Source of the DNA: Lentinus brumalis
Taxonomy: Eukaryota; Basidiomycota; Agaricomycetes; Polyporales; Polyporaceae
Assembly: GCA_001792895.1 (NCBI GenBank)
Contig: MARA01000002.1
Coordinates: 2,914,001 to 2,978,000, forward strand
Direction: 5' to 3'
DNA: 64,000 nucleotides
The notes below the pieces were generated by a model, which was given only the letters and a program-made list of their open reading frames with translations, made no database searches and was not told the origin of the DNA. Below are positions 34,782 to 45,559 of the stretch, piece after piece. Position 1 is the first letter of the stretch. Every line of letters begins with the position of its first letter. The position numbers and the translations under genes were made by a program.

Positions 34782-36449
34782 CATCCCCAGAGCGGATTTC
34801 TCAAATCCGTTTGAGAGACGGGAAACCGCACGAGACACGGTCTCTAGGACCACACCGACTCGTCTGAGTTGGTTTCACGGCGGTCGGTGGCGGGGTCGCG
34901 CCGGGAGAGTCGCCTCGAGTCGCAGCCGGCCTCGGAATGCAATGAAATCGCGTCTTCGAGCGATATTGAGACCGGCGCGGGGCGGCGTGCGAGCGTGTGC
35001 GCTCGACGGCGACTGTTCAGTATGACTTAGGAGCGTCGGTTTGAGGGCGGTCGGGGCCTGGATGCGCGAGATGGAGTCGGTTCTGTGCGGGCGGGCGAAC
35101 GTGCACGCGCGAGAGTCGGCGACGTCGTCCGGCAGTTCCTGGACGGCTACGTGTCGCACGAGCGTCGCGGAGAGTACAGGGGGAGCGTGCGACGTGCTCG
35201 GCTGCGTGCACAGGGCGGGACGGGTCCGTGAGTCGGCGGAGGTCGAGTCGGTGCTGGTGAAGAGCAATGGAATCGCGATTTGGACGCGATTCTCGACCAC
35301 CGCCGACGGGCGCGAAACCGGCGTGGGTCGTCCCGGGGAGGTGCAGACGTTGTGTTGGGATGCGTCTGAAGCTCTGCGGGGTGAGATATCTGAGATTTTG
35401 TGAGCGAGCGTGCAGTAATCCGAGGCTGGAGCGGCGTACTGTAGTCCGATTCGCGCGAGTCGCATATCCCCAGGTTCGTATAGCTTGTGGCTATCGAACG
35501 CACACCGTTGCGCATGCATGCGCGGCGCTATGCGGGCGGGGTGAGCCGATTTGACCTTGGTGTTACAGAATTCATGATGTAGTCGGCCGCCGGGTGCTGG
35601 GATGACGGCGGGGAGGGTCTCACACGTTGCACATGATGCCCCGGGAGCGTTCTGGCAGGGTATTGAGGTCGCGGGACGTGGCACGCGGCGGGCGCAGCTG
35701 GGATTCTGCATGCATGGCGAGAGAGCGCGTTCTGCGCGCGGCGGACGCGACCGCCTTGACGCGGGGCGGGCTGGAGGAGACGACATGGATGGGTGAGCGT
35801 CGAATGGGTGATTACGAAGTTGTAAGAACGTACTGTTCATGTACTGCGAGCCGAGAGGCGGGCGTGTCCGCGCTGTTCCTGGACTGTCCCACGGCAGCGA
35901 AGGCTGGAACTTGGTGAGAGGGCTTACATGGTGGTGATGAAGCGTTTGGGAACGTTCTGAGGCAGTAGCTGGGGTGGAACGGCGGGGACGACACTTGGCG
36001 GTTTGACGCGAGATTTGCATCGGACGGGGGACATAGTGTGGTCGAAGAACATACGATTAATATGCTTACTACATCGTGTATACGCGATCTACTAGCTCGT
36101 TCACCGTTCCAGAGGCTGGCCATGTACGGCTGGTACACGGGCCTCAGTGCTCGAGTGCGCGGGTGAGGAGGGACGGGCGGAGGAGCAGGTGGAGAGCCAG
36201 AGGAGAGAACGCAGCGAGCGGAGTGCTGCATGGCGAGGTTGGAGTCCTGCCCAAGGGAGGGAGAGTGGTCTTGGGACAAGTCGTCAGTGGGCACGAAGCG
36301 CGTCGAGAGCGGGGCAGCAGCCAATGAGAGGTCTTGAGCACGGGGCGGGATCGGGGCGCTTGTGCGTCGAAGGGAGGCGGCGGCGGAGGGAGTCGTGCGG
36401 AGAAAACAGCAGAACGAGCGGAGGGGAGGAGAGTCGACGTTGGTGAAGC

Positions 36450-38533
36450 AAGCAAACTCCTGGCACAGATGTGACGCGTGCTCGTGAGAGCAGGGACGAG
36501 CGCCAACGCGTGAGCAGGTGGGCGCGTCAGCCGGGACGCGGAGATCGCTCTCATCCTCCTCCTCCACCTCGACGTCTGCTCAGCCAGAACCTATACACAC
36601 GGCGAAGGTAACTCTAGCACTGCTGGGCAAGCTGCGGGCACGATGCCGGACAATCAGATTTTCAAGGCAAGTCCTCGCTCGTTCCACGCGTCCCTCTGCT
36701 CACCGTCGCGACGTCTCACGCAGGCCACGTACAGTGGTATACCCGTCTACGAGATGTACGTGTCCTGACGCGCTCGACGCGCTCCCCGAAGCTGATGGAC
36801 GACAGGATGTGTAAAGGCGTCGCTGTGATGCGGCGGCGATCCGACTCGTGGCTGAACGCGACCCAGATCCTCAAGGTCGCCGGATTCGACAAGCCGCAGC
36901 GGACGCGCATCCTCGAGCGAGAGGTGCAGAAGGGAGAGCACGAGAAGGTGCAGGGTGGTTACGGCAAGTACCAAGGTGAGCACTGTCGTTCTTTGATGGG
37001 CCACTGGAGTAACGTCGCCAAGGTACATGGATTCCTCTCGAAAGGGGGCTTGCCCTCTGCAGACAATACGGATGCGAGGTCTCGCTGCGCCCGATCGTTG
37101 ACTTCCACCCCGACAACACTAGCCCTCCGCTTGCACCCAAGCACCTGATCTCCGCTCAGTCTTCCAAGGCGAGCATACGTCGTGGCGGTGAGCTAACGGC
37201 CAACTCTGTCATCAGCACGCGGTCCTCAAAACCAAAGAAAGCAGCAGTGGACGATGCCTCCGAGGTCGAGACCCTGTCCGTGCGCGGGTCTGAAGACGGC
37301 ACAATGACTCCCTCCCCCTCCGAAGCATCGTCCAGCTCACGGACACCTTCACCGATTCGGAGCAGCCCTGGCCCGTCCGCGTCTGTATCAAACGCAATGG
37401 ACGAGGACGCGCGATCACCGTCTCCCATGCCAAGTCGCAAGCGGAAGCACAAGCAGGTTGACGAGGAAGAGGAGTCGGGGGACGAGGGGTACGGCGCAAA
37501 CGGCGCAGACCTGGCGGCGCACGGCGACCAGATTCTGGAGTACTTCATCTCCGACTCGAACCAGATACCCGAGATACTCATCAACCCCCCTCCCGACTTC
37601 GATCCGAACATGGCGATCGACGACGATGGACACACAGCGTTGCACTGGGCTAGCGCCATGGGGCGCATTCGCATAGTCAAGCTGCTGCTCACCGCCGGCG
37701 CAGACATCTACAAGGTGAACAAGGCCGGCCAGACGGCGTTGATGCGGAGCGTCATGTTCGCGAACAACTACGACGTGCGCAAGTTCCCCGAGCTCTACGA
37801 GCTCCTTCATCGCTCGACTCTCAACATCGACAACAGCAATCGAACCGTGTTCCACCACATCGTCGATGTCGCCATGTCGAAGGGCAAGACGCACGCCGCA
37901 CGGTACTATATGGAGACGGTCCTGCAACGACTCGCCGACTACCCTCGAGAGCTCGCAGACATCATCAATTTCCAGGATGAAGACGGGGAGACTGCGCTGA
38001 CGATGGCCGCTCGGTGTCGGAGCAAGCGCCTGGTCAAGTTATTACTGGACCATGGAGCAGACCCCAAGATCGCGAACCGTGACGGGAAGACGACGGAGGA
38101 CTACATCCTCGAGGACGAACGCTTCCGCTCTTCCCCGGTCCTCGCTCCTCGCCAACTATCGCTTCGCAATCCCGACAGCGCGACTACGAACGGAAACGCA
38201 ACCTACGCACTGCTTACACAGGGCGAGCGTCCGTCGTTGCACTACTCTGTGACAGGTCAGAAAGCAGCCACGCGATGTGTCGGAGACATCACCATGATGC
38301 TCGACAGTCTCGCAGCAGCGTTCGACCAGGAGCTGAAGGAGAAGGACCGCGACCTGACTCAAGCGAATGCGCTTTTGAACAATATCCAGTCCGAAATTCT
38401 CGAATCGCAGCGAACGGTGACCCATCTGAAGGCGCAGGCGCAGGGGCTCCCAGCTACACAGCAGACCGTGGCGCAGCTGGAGGACGAGCTCCGGGCCAAG
38501 ATGGGGAAGCGCTTCCGGCTGGGCTGGGAGAAG
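36450..38533 (+). repeat. Duplicated segment, copy B (inside full MBP1)
   Basis: This is the partner of 26558-28649. Here the homology passes without a break into the rest of the MBP1 gene, so copy B is in its native context on the 3' side. Copy A has the native CDC14 neighbour on the 5' side if the ancestral order was CDC14-MBP1-uL24m. Confidence 0.95.
36474..36511. promoter_or_regulatory. Two MCB boxes upstream of full MBP1
   Basis: ACGCGT lies at 36474-36479 and 36506-36511, about 130-170 bases before the start codon. This is the same pair as in copy A, with slightly different spacing because copy A has an extra 7 bases. A further ACGCGT lies in the first intron of this copy only. Confidence 0.5.
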
Positions 38534-38992
38534 TGGGTGAAGGACGAGGAGGACCGCGAGCGGGCGATCCGGGAAGCCTCTGGCGGGCAGCTCGTCTCGG
38601 CAGGCGAGCCGATCTCAGACCTGCTCGAGTTGCATGCGGACATCCCTACAGACCCGGAGGTGCTGCGGCAGGAGTGCGAGAGGTTACGGGAGGAATTGGC
38701 AGGACACCGGACACGGCGGAAAGACATGTTCGATAACCTCGTGAAGTTCCAGGCGGAGGCGGGGACCGGTGGGAGGATGGCGGAGTACCGACGGCTCATC
38801 AGCGCAGGGTGCGGTGGCATTCCCGCAGAAGAGGTCGACGGCGTCGTCGGTATGCTTTTAGAGGTGCGTGACCAATTGCCTTGAGTGTTGGCTGTGTCTC
38901 ATGTGCGTGTTGTGCAGACGTTGGAGGCGGAAGAGCCGAGTTCATCTACGGCGTGGAACGGCACCGCGCGAGCAGGCTTGCCGGCCAGTTGA
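36643..38992 (+). CDS. MBP1: Mbp1-type APSES/ankyrin G1/S transcription factor
   Basis: This is the DNA-binding subunit of the MBF complex, which switches on DNA-synthesis genes at the G1/S transition. MPDNQIFK is followed by a GC-AG intron (36667-36723), then [10 protein letters not shown] and the KilA-N/APSES domain ([39 protein letters not shown]). A Ser/Pro linker with the basic signal SRKRKHKQ and an acidic patch lead to ankyrin repeats ([53 protein letters not shown]). A coiled coil ([18 protein letters not shown]) and a helical C-terminus ([20 protein letters not shown]) follow. The last exon, after an intron, reads [15 protein letters not shown] and ends at 38992. The length of about 725 residues is normal. 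It is complete, unlike the copy at 26755. Confidence 0.95.
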
Positions 38993-39274
38993 GTGTAGCA
39001 GATATGTTGTAATTCTAGTTCATCGTGTATTGCTCTCGAAGCTCGCTCTGTCGTTGTTCTTTCGTACACTTCGGCCTTGGAGAAGGGACGCGTCGCGCGG
39101 ACGAGACGCGGTCGCGTGCACGCGTTTCCTGTGATTACGTAAGGCGCTCCTCGAAATTCTGAATTGTCGCGCTGGACGTCTTCCAGCAACTCGGACTCAG
39201 GCTTGTGTGCAGGACTCGTCGCGGCGTTCTCTCACCTCTACTTCCTCACTTCACGGACTTGGTCTGACGGCGCC

Positions 39275-40576
39275 ATGCCTATCACGGCGAGAGAGCTGTC
39301 CTATGCGGCCAAGACGCAGGTCTTCACGCGCAACTTCCGACACTTGCTGCCGGTGCCGCGCTTTCTCGTCCGTGGACCGTTCATGCACGGTCAGTCAAAG
39401 CCAAAGGACACGAAGCCGAAGGACCGAATCAAGTTCTGGAACATTGTCCCTGGAGACTTTGTGAAGCTGCGCAACGACTCCAAGGGTACGGTGCACGAGG
39501 TGCACAAGATCAACAAGCTGAGCAATAGGGTGATCTTGAAGAGGGAGATAAACAAGGCGGTGAGTGAAGTGACAGTGGCTGTCGTGTGCGCCTTGCTCAC
39601 CCATCTATATGTCTTGGTCGTTGGGGCGGATAGAATTATGTACCGGATGCTCGCTCAGGATCTGGCGTGTCTGTGCCCTATTCGCAATGCCAGCTGCTCG
39701 TTGGAAAGTACGAGTATCCGCCAGAAGGCAGCTCGACTGAGCCCAAGGTCCAGAAGTGCGTATGAATGCTTCCTGACGAGCCCATTGTCCTGACTGCGCC
39801 GGTCAGTGTTTTCGCGACACGTATCACCTCGTCCGAGCCGTACTTCAACCGGAAGGGAGGCTACTGGATCTGGAGACGATACGCGGTGAACACTACGCCG
39901 CGATTGCCCAGCTATTCTGCGGACAAGTTCTCGTCTATCAGGATACCGTGGCCGAAGACGAACGCCGTTACCCGGCCTGACCGTACGTATGGTCGAGCTT
40001 TCTTGGTATGCAGGTGCTCACTCAAGCACAGCGTCTCCGTACGATACCACGGCGGATGTCGTCAACGAAGTTACCTACACCCCTCCACCCCTGCCATCGA
40101 CCCTCCTGTCCCCTGCACCTCGCGTTCCATCCGAGCACGAGTACATCACCTCCCTCTCAAAACCGGAGAAGGTCTCCCTTCCCAAGGAATCCCCCGTGGA
40201 GGTCTACCTCCATAAGGAGCTGTCAAACCCTCACGCCCGTGCTAAGAAGCAAGCCCGTTGGCAAGCGTACCAGGCCCGTACGAAGGCACTCCTGGAGGAG
40301 TTCATCAAGGCCGAGTACGCGAACCTCGCTGGCCGTACGAAGCGCGAGGCGCGTACGGAGGCGACGTGGAAGTGGCAGCAGCGGCTCGTCCAGGATCGCA
40401 AGGAGGAGCTCAAGCGGAGGTGGCGGAACCGCGGCGCGGAGGCGCGGCTGGAGCGCAAGGCGCAGCGCAAGGCTCGCAAGATGGCGAAGCGCAACGAGAA
40501 GCTGCGCAACCTTGTGCTCGCGGACGCGCCGAACCAGGTCGCCCCGCCGTCGAGGAGGCCCGCTGCGACAGCATAG
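39275..40576 (+). CDS. Mitochondrial ribosomal protein uL24m
   Basis: This is a large-subunit mitochondrial ribosomal protein of the L24 family (yeast Mrpl40). The start at 39275 gives MPITARELSYAAKTQVFTRN. The KOW motif is seen as IVPGDFVKLRNDSKGTVHEV, then NRVILKREINKA. After introns come CQLLVGKYEYPP and FATRITSSEPYFNRKGGYWI, a segment conserved in fungal mitochondrial L24. The C-terminal extension is long, Lys/Arg-rich and helical (REARTEATWKWQQRLVQDRK), as is common in mitochondrial ribosomal proteins. The gene begins about 280 bases after the MBP1 stop on the same strand. Confidence 0.88.
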
Positions 40577-40793
40577 GGTCCGTCGGGGTATCGCTGATAT
40601 ACTATTGTACGTACCGCACGTCCGGCCCTCTGCGGGCACGACATGCGAGGTAATCCATGCTATCTAGCTCATACACTTTCAGTCGTGTGTGCACCCTCGG
40701 ACGACAGGTGTTCGCCGCTTGAAAAGTTTGTCTACTAAGTACGAGTACAACGGCGTATACATCACATCACTCAACTGCAGTACTAGGGCCCTC

Positions 40794-42061
40794 TTATGCT
40801 GCCGAATATTTGTGCACACACTCAAAGAACCAGCGCAGATCCTCCGGGTCCACTCCGGGCGTAATACCGTGCCCGAGGTTGCATATCCATCCCTTGGGTG
40901 CCTTTGGGCCTCTAAACCGCTCGCACATCCGCTTCACTTCACGCTCGATTGCGTCCCGTCCGCCGTAGAGCAACATCGGATCCAAGTTGCCCTGAAGTGC
41001 GACCTTACCGCCGACGGCTTTGCGCGCGTCCGCGGGGTCGATGCACCAGTCGATACCGATGACATCGTAGCCGGCCTTGTCCGCAAGCGAGGCGAGTTGC
41101 GAGTTCGCGCCCTTAGGGAACAGTGTCATCGGTACTGCGGGGATATTTGCGGCTGCGAGCTTTTCGCGCACGCCGGAGGCGATACGCTGGAGAGAGGGGA
41201 GAGAAAACTCCTCGAAGTGATGAGGGGCGAGTTCGCCTGCCCATGAGTCGAAGACCTGCACCAGCTGACGGATGCGTATGGCGTGAGCATCAAACGCAGC
41301 AAGCTCGTACGTGCGATTTGAAGCTCTCACCTGGGCACCGGCCTTGATTTGTCCAACAAGGAAGTCGATGCAAACGTCGGCTATCCTGTTCAACAAGGCC
41401 TTCGATTCCTCCGGATACAGGAAGAGCCAGGACTTGCACTTCTGGAACGTCTTCGTGCCCCCGCCCTCGATCATATACGAGAAGAGCGTCCACGGCGCGC
41501 CGCAGAACCCGATGAGGGGCACCTCCCCATTCAAAGCGTGCCGCGTCTGCGTAATCGCCTCGTAGACGTACCCGAGCTCCTTGTCGACGTCGACGTTCTT
41601 CGTGAGCTTCTCGATGTCCGCGGGCGTGGCGAGCGGGTCAGGGAAGTGCGGGCCCGGGTTCATCTGGACCTCCATGCCCAACGCCTGTGGGACGACGAGG
41701 ATGTCGCTGAAGATGATGGCGGCATCGATGAGGCCTGTGTACCGGCGGATGGGCTGGAGGGTGATTTCCTTCGCGAGCTCAGCAGTGCGGCAGATCTCGA
41801 AGAACCCATGCTCAGCGCGTACGGCGCGGAACTCTGTACCACGCCAGGGCGCAAAGGGTTGGTGGATTCCAGCAGGATGGAAGGAGGAAGGACTCACCAG
41901 GAAGGTACCTGCCCGCCTGCCGCATGACCCATACTGGAGCGCGTTCGGTCTCCTCGCCTTGATATCATCGCATTTTAGACACATCCCAGCACCTGAACGC
42001 GATGGCTGCTCACCTCGCGCTGCGCGCAGAATCAGATCGTTCTTCAAGGGGGGAAGGACAT
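40794..42061 (-). CDS. HEM12: Uroporphyrinogen decarboxylase
   Basis: This cytosolic enzyme of haem synthesis converts uroporphyrinogen III to coproporphyrinogen III. The exons read LKNDLILRAARG, VWVMRQAGRYLP (substrate-binding Arg), FFEICRTAELAKEITLQPIR, AAIIFSDILVVPQALGMEV (catalytic Asp), VPLIGFCGAPWTLFSYMIEG, FDSWAGELAPHHF, GYDVIGIDWCIDP, VALQGNLDPMLLYGG and ICNLGHGITPGVDPED, which covers the whole family. The most likely start is at 42061 (MSFPP), but the frame breaks immediately in the GGGGGG run 42048-42053; one more base gives MSFPPLKNDLILRAAR as expected. The alternative long in-frame N-terminus up to 42182 has no family support. The gene is divergent from SHG1. Confidence 0.95.
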
Positions 42062-42422
42062 GGTGGGAGGGCAAGGAGGATGGGCCGGAGAGTTCGCGCG
42101 CGCGGGGCAGGGCCGTCAAGATCGCGCCCACTCCGCGGTCTGTCAGGCTGAAATGAGTAGGTCTGCATCTACCTGTGAACATTGACTACGTGTCCGCTGC
42201 CGAGATGTAGGACGTGTCCAGTAGAGCGCAGTGGATTGCTGAGAGTGGCGACCGGGAACATCATGGCCGCGAGCGCGGGCGTGAGACGCACCCTCTTGCT
42301 CTCACCTCCCGGCCTTCTCACCGCCGTGGTTTCGACGGCTCCTCTGCACATATAGCCTGGATGCTTGCTCTATCTCTATTCTAAGCTTGTAACATATCCT
42401 TCTTGCTTGCTTGTGTCCTATC
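42062..42422. promoter_or_regulatory. Divergent HEM12/SHG1 promoter region
   Basis: These 361 bases lie between the two start codons and presumably carry both promoters. No specific binding site is recognised. Confidence 0.45.
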
Positions 42423-43129
42423 ATGTCTATCACGAACCCGACGCAGCTGGTGGAAGAGTGCGCCTGTGTGCCACTGTGGGGGCCCTTGCATTGATCACTA
42501 ACTAACTCCGGCGTCCCCAGGTTTAAGAAGTCGGGCGAGTTCGACCGACTCCGGCGGGAGTTGCTGAAGGAGTTTCGACAGAGTGTGGGTACTGCTTGTC
42601 TCAGCCCTCGGACGGTACGTGGATGACTTCCCTCGGCTTGGGTGTCTTGCAGGAGGGGGTGGCGGCCTTCCTCGCGCGCGTGGACGAAATAGCGAAGGAG
42701 AAGCTCGCCTCGGACCCAAAGCTCCAATACATGCCTGAGGCCAATATTTCCCGGGAGGTCATGCAAGAACTCGACAGGTGCGCCGCCATTCCAATAGTCC
42801 TGTGGCCGCCGACGAGCAGCGGTGTGTCGCGACAGGTACCCAATTGTGGAGCGCGCCGTGCAAGATGTCGGTCGGCTGAAAGATCCCACCTTCGTTGCCG
42901 GCATGAAAGAGTCCATGCGCAAGATCCTGCAGGAAGACCGGAAGGCTACCGGACAAGGTGCGAACATACCTAATGCTCCCTTTGTTGAATTATGACGATG
43001 CCTCTCGCAGCCACCACCAATGGAAACGCGGCCAACAAGGGCACTCAAGGTCAGAACGGCAATGACAGCGACAGCGACGGCAGCGACGAAAGCATGGACA
43101 TGGATATCGAAGAATACAGCAGCGACTGA
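42423..43129 (+). CDS. SHG1: Set1/COMPASS subunit Shg1 (BOD1/SHG1 domain)
   Basis: This is a small subunit of the COMPASS histone H3K4 methyltransferase. The exons join as MSITNPTQLVEE, FKKSGEFDRLRRELLKEFRQ, then GVAAFLARVDEIAKEKLASD, RDVMQ-like EANISREVMQELDR, and PIVERAVQDVGRLKDPTFVA. The BOD1/SHG1 domain signature (FK.SGEFD.LR.ELL..F) is clear. The C-terminus is acidic and low-complexity (NDSDSDGSDESMDMDIEEYS) and ends at 43129. All intron phases fit. Confidence 0.87.
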
Positions 43130-43621
43130 GATGCTTCCAGGTCTTCTTCATGGGAGTGTCTGCCGTCACCCTTCAGTGGTTTATGTCCAATTCAATAGAT
43201 TTCCTATGGAGTACTCAGCGATGGGACATGCGAACAGAGCGTGTAGTCACAGCTTAAGGAGTGTGTGAGACATTTTCATACCTGAGCTGAGAACGAAACT
43301 AAGCAACCAAACGTCGGCAAGTATGTACTGGTGAACAAAGATATAGCTACACGGTACTCGTCGCACCAAAGAACCAAGCGATAGTAACTCAAGCAAGGGT
43401 ATCCGTTTCCTGATTGCTTCCCATTGTTTCCACTTCGCGCTGATGCAAGGTGCACACCAACCACCACCACAACCATACGTCCGGCCACCGGTCAAGCCTG
43501 GGTCAAGCTCAGACAGCCAATGCTTAAGACACCTCAATCGAGTCGCGACAAGACGCATCAGGATCGACCCAAACCCAAGGGCCCAAGGACGCCTCGACAA
43601 GCTGCCGCAGTCCCTCCTCGC
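43130..43621. other. Convergent intergenic region, nothing recognised
   Basis: This is the 3' flank of SHG1 (+) and of the DUF6534-type gene (-). No supported frame or RNA gene is seen. Confidence 0.6.
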
Positions 43622-45559
43622 TCACACCTCTTCGACGGGGTGTTTGTCCTGGCTGTCGAACTTGTATTGCTAGCTCAGTGCCACGTTATCAGCGAACACC
43701 TGCGCGGTGCGCCGAACGGAACACTCACGTCGTGGTCCGCGTCGCCGTCGTGCCGCGACTCCTTCGTGGTGTCGATCCGGATCGCGATGCCTTCGCCGCG
43801 ACGCTGAGTAGTGAGGAGCATTATTATAGCACGAGGGGACCGGATGATGGGGAACGTACCCCGGGCCCGTTCAGCATCGTCGCTGTGGGTTGCATATCGC
43901 GGAGGGAGACCGAGACGTCGTTCGCCGACCCGTCGCGAAGGTTCTTGCGGGCATTGAGCGTAGCCATGAGCGAGTTGGAGTACACTATAGCGAAGTGAGC
44001 TATATCCCCGAGGACGTCAGGACGGCTGTAACGTACGTCGGCCAATCAGGAAGTAGAACAAGATGTAGATGAAGGCGTTCGGCATCGCAAAGAATGTTAT
44101 CAAGGATATGCAGGCGCAGACACTAACGAGACGGTTAGTTGATCGACATGAAGCAAGTTATGGCCAATGACTCGCGCACCTGGTCAAAAGACCGGTGTTT
44201 ACGGCGAAGACAATCTACGGTGCACTGTCAGTATGGCGGGAAACCACTCGATGGGAACAGGTTATATACCAGTTTGTTAATGAGCGTGTTTGATTTGGAG
44301 AAGTTCGTGCGGGAGGTGTGTAGGATAGTACACAGGATGACGGCGATGGCCACGTCTGCTGCAGCAGCGAAGACGTTCATGCAGATGGACAGTCCCTGGC
44401 CGCACGAAAAACATGAGTACTTGCCCCTTCTGACGGTACTGAGAGATACACACGCGAAGCTCGGTGAGATCACTGAATGTGTGCAGCCAAAACCTGGAGC
44501 GGATCGTCAGCCGGAGGGCTAAGCCTACTCATGATGCGAGTGCTCACGCTTTAGCCGTGTATGTTGCCGACACGCCTGCAACCAAAGCTTAGTGGACGTG
44601 CACTGAGGGTGTAATCTCAACACATACCGAATTCAGCAGCGACCAATATGCCCTGTGCATAGCCGTTGAGCAGACTGTATGACAAGCCTTTGTGGAGGAC
44701 ATACCACAGGGACAACGAGGTACATCTTCTTCTCACTGAGTTTCCATACCCGAACGACGAAGAAGCTGGACGATCCGCTCAATAGGACCACTGCGGGAGC
44801 AAACTCATGACATACCTTTGCACAAAGAGACCGGTGAAAGCCTGTTGGGAGAGATGAGCGCTAGCCTGAGGAGGCTGAGACACCGGAGCGACTGACGTTA
44901 AAGAGAACCTCGGCGACGATTGTCCTATAGCGGCAATGTCAGTCACGATACCGAGCAGGGACCGAGCTACGTACTTGTTGAGCATCGCCATAGCTGTAGG
45001 ATTGCCGTACTCCGTAACCAAGTACCAGTAGACTGTAAGCCGGAATCAGAGTCAAGCGGCAGTGTGACCCAGTGGGCAACGTACTGCTATGCGAGATCAA
45101 GGCCTGGTGTCCGTGGAGCGAGTTAGCCACGGCGAGTGGGACGACCGAGGAAACCTACCTGATGGATTGAATCCGATGCCCAGACGGACAAGACCTTGTA
45201 AAACTCAGGCTGTCAGTCGGAGCTGGGGAGGATGCTGTTAAAGAACGAACCAGCATCTTCAAGCTGATTGAGTCGTTGTGGTACCGAGTGAAGTAGTAAT
45301 ACATCTGCGAGCAGGAGACTAGCCATCTGTCAGGCACTCTGATACAGTATGCCATCGTAGGTCAATAAACTCACTGCCGTAGAAGCTGACGTGGGGCGCA
45401 TAATCTTGTGAAACAATACTCGAGTAAGTGGGAGAAACACACTCACATGCCGGAGATGATGACTCCAATGAGGAGTGCGCCCATACTAGCGGGCAGCGGT
45501 TAGATTCTAGAGACAGTACGGGCCAAGCTGGACACTGACGTCTCGTCTATGACAGCCAT
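43622..45559 (-). CDS. DUF6534-type seven-helix membrane protein
   Basis: This belongs to a large Agaricomycete family of predicted seven-helix membrane proteins of unknown function, sometimes compared with GPCRs. The model starts at 45559 with a short first exon (MAVIDET) joined to MGALLIGVIISG. Later exons contain VTEYGNPTAMAMLNKYVARS, LSICMNVFAAAADVAIAVIL, CTILHTSRTNFSKSNTLINK and the family hallmark near the end, VYSNSLMATLNARKNLRD. The tail, in two further exons, is hydrophilic (GIAIRIDTTKESRHDGDADH, then QYKFDSQDKHPVEEV). Many short introns, roughly nine, make the middle exons approximate. The plus-strand frames here are shadows. Confidence 0.75.

Larger units (their letters stand above)
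28650..36449. other. Gene-poor block between the two MBP1 copies
   Basis: About 7.8 kb holds no gene I recognise. There is no reverse transcriptase, integrase, transposase or helicase motif in the long frames of either strand, no obvious terminal repeat, and no poly-A tail. Composition shifts along it. Between 29 and 34 kb, GTAAGT- and GTGAGT-type sites are unusually frequent. Around 32 kb there is a TATA-like element followed by a pyrimidine-rich stretch. From about 34.2 to 36.4 kb it is GC-rich with imperfect repeats, and long open frames there follow from composition. It could be an insertion, decayed genes, or a haplotype-specific stretch joined by the assembler. Confidence 0.6.

Noticed and set aside
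34875..36020. Long minus-strand open frame of 381 codons, Pro/Arg/Ser-rich
   Set aside because: GC-rich DNA gives long frames by chance; no domain, no intron structure and no codon-like conservation is visible.
28650..36449. Transposon or retroelement inserted in MBP1
   Set aside because: I looked for reverse transcriptase, integrase, transposase and helicase signatures and for terminal repeats and found none. A non-autonomous element is still possible but unsupported.
35812..36567. Minus-strand open frame overlapping the MBP1 promoter
   Set aside because: It runs into the duplicated promoter segment; the same part in copy A is not an extended frame, and no family features are seen.
42062..42182. 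Extended in-frame N-terminus of uroporphyrinogen decarboxylase
   Set aside because: The added residues have no family support. The expected MSFPP start at 42061 fits once one base is added in the adjacent G run.
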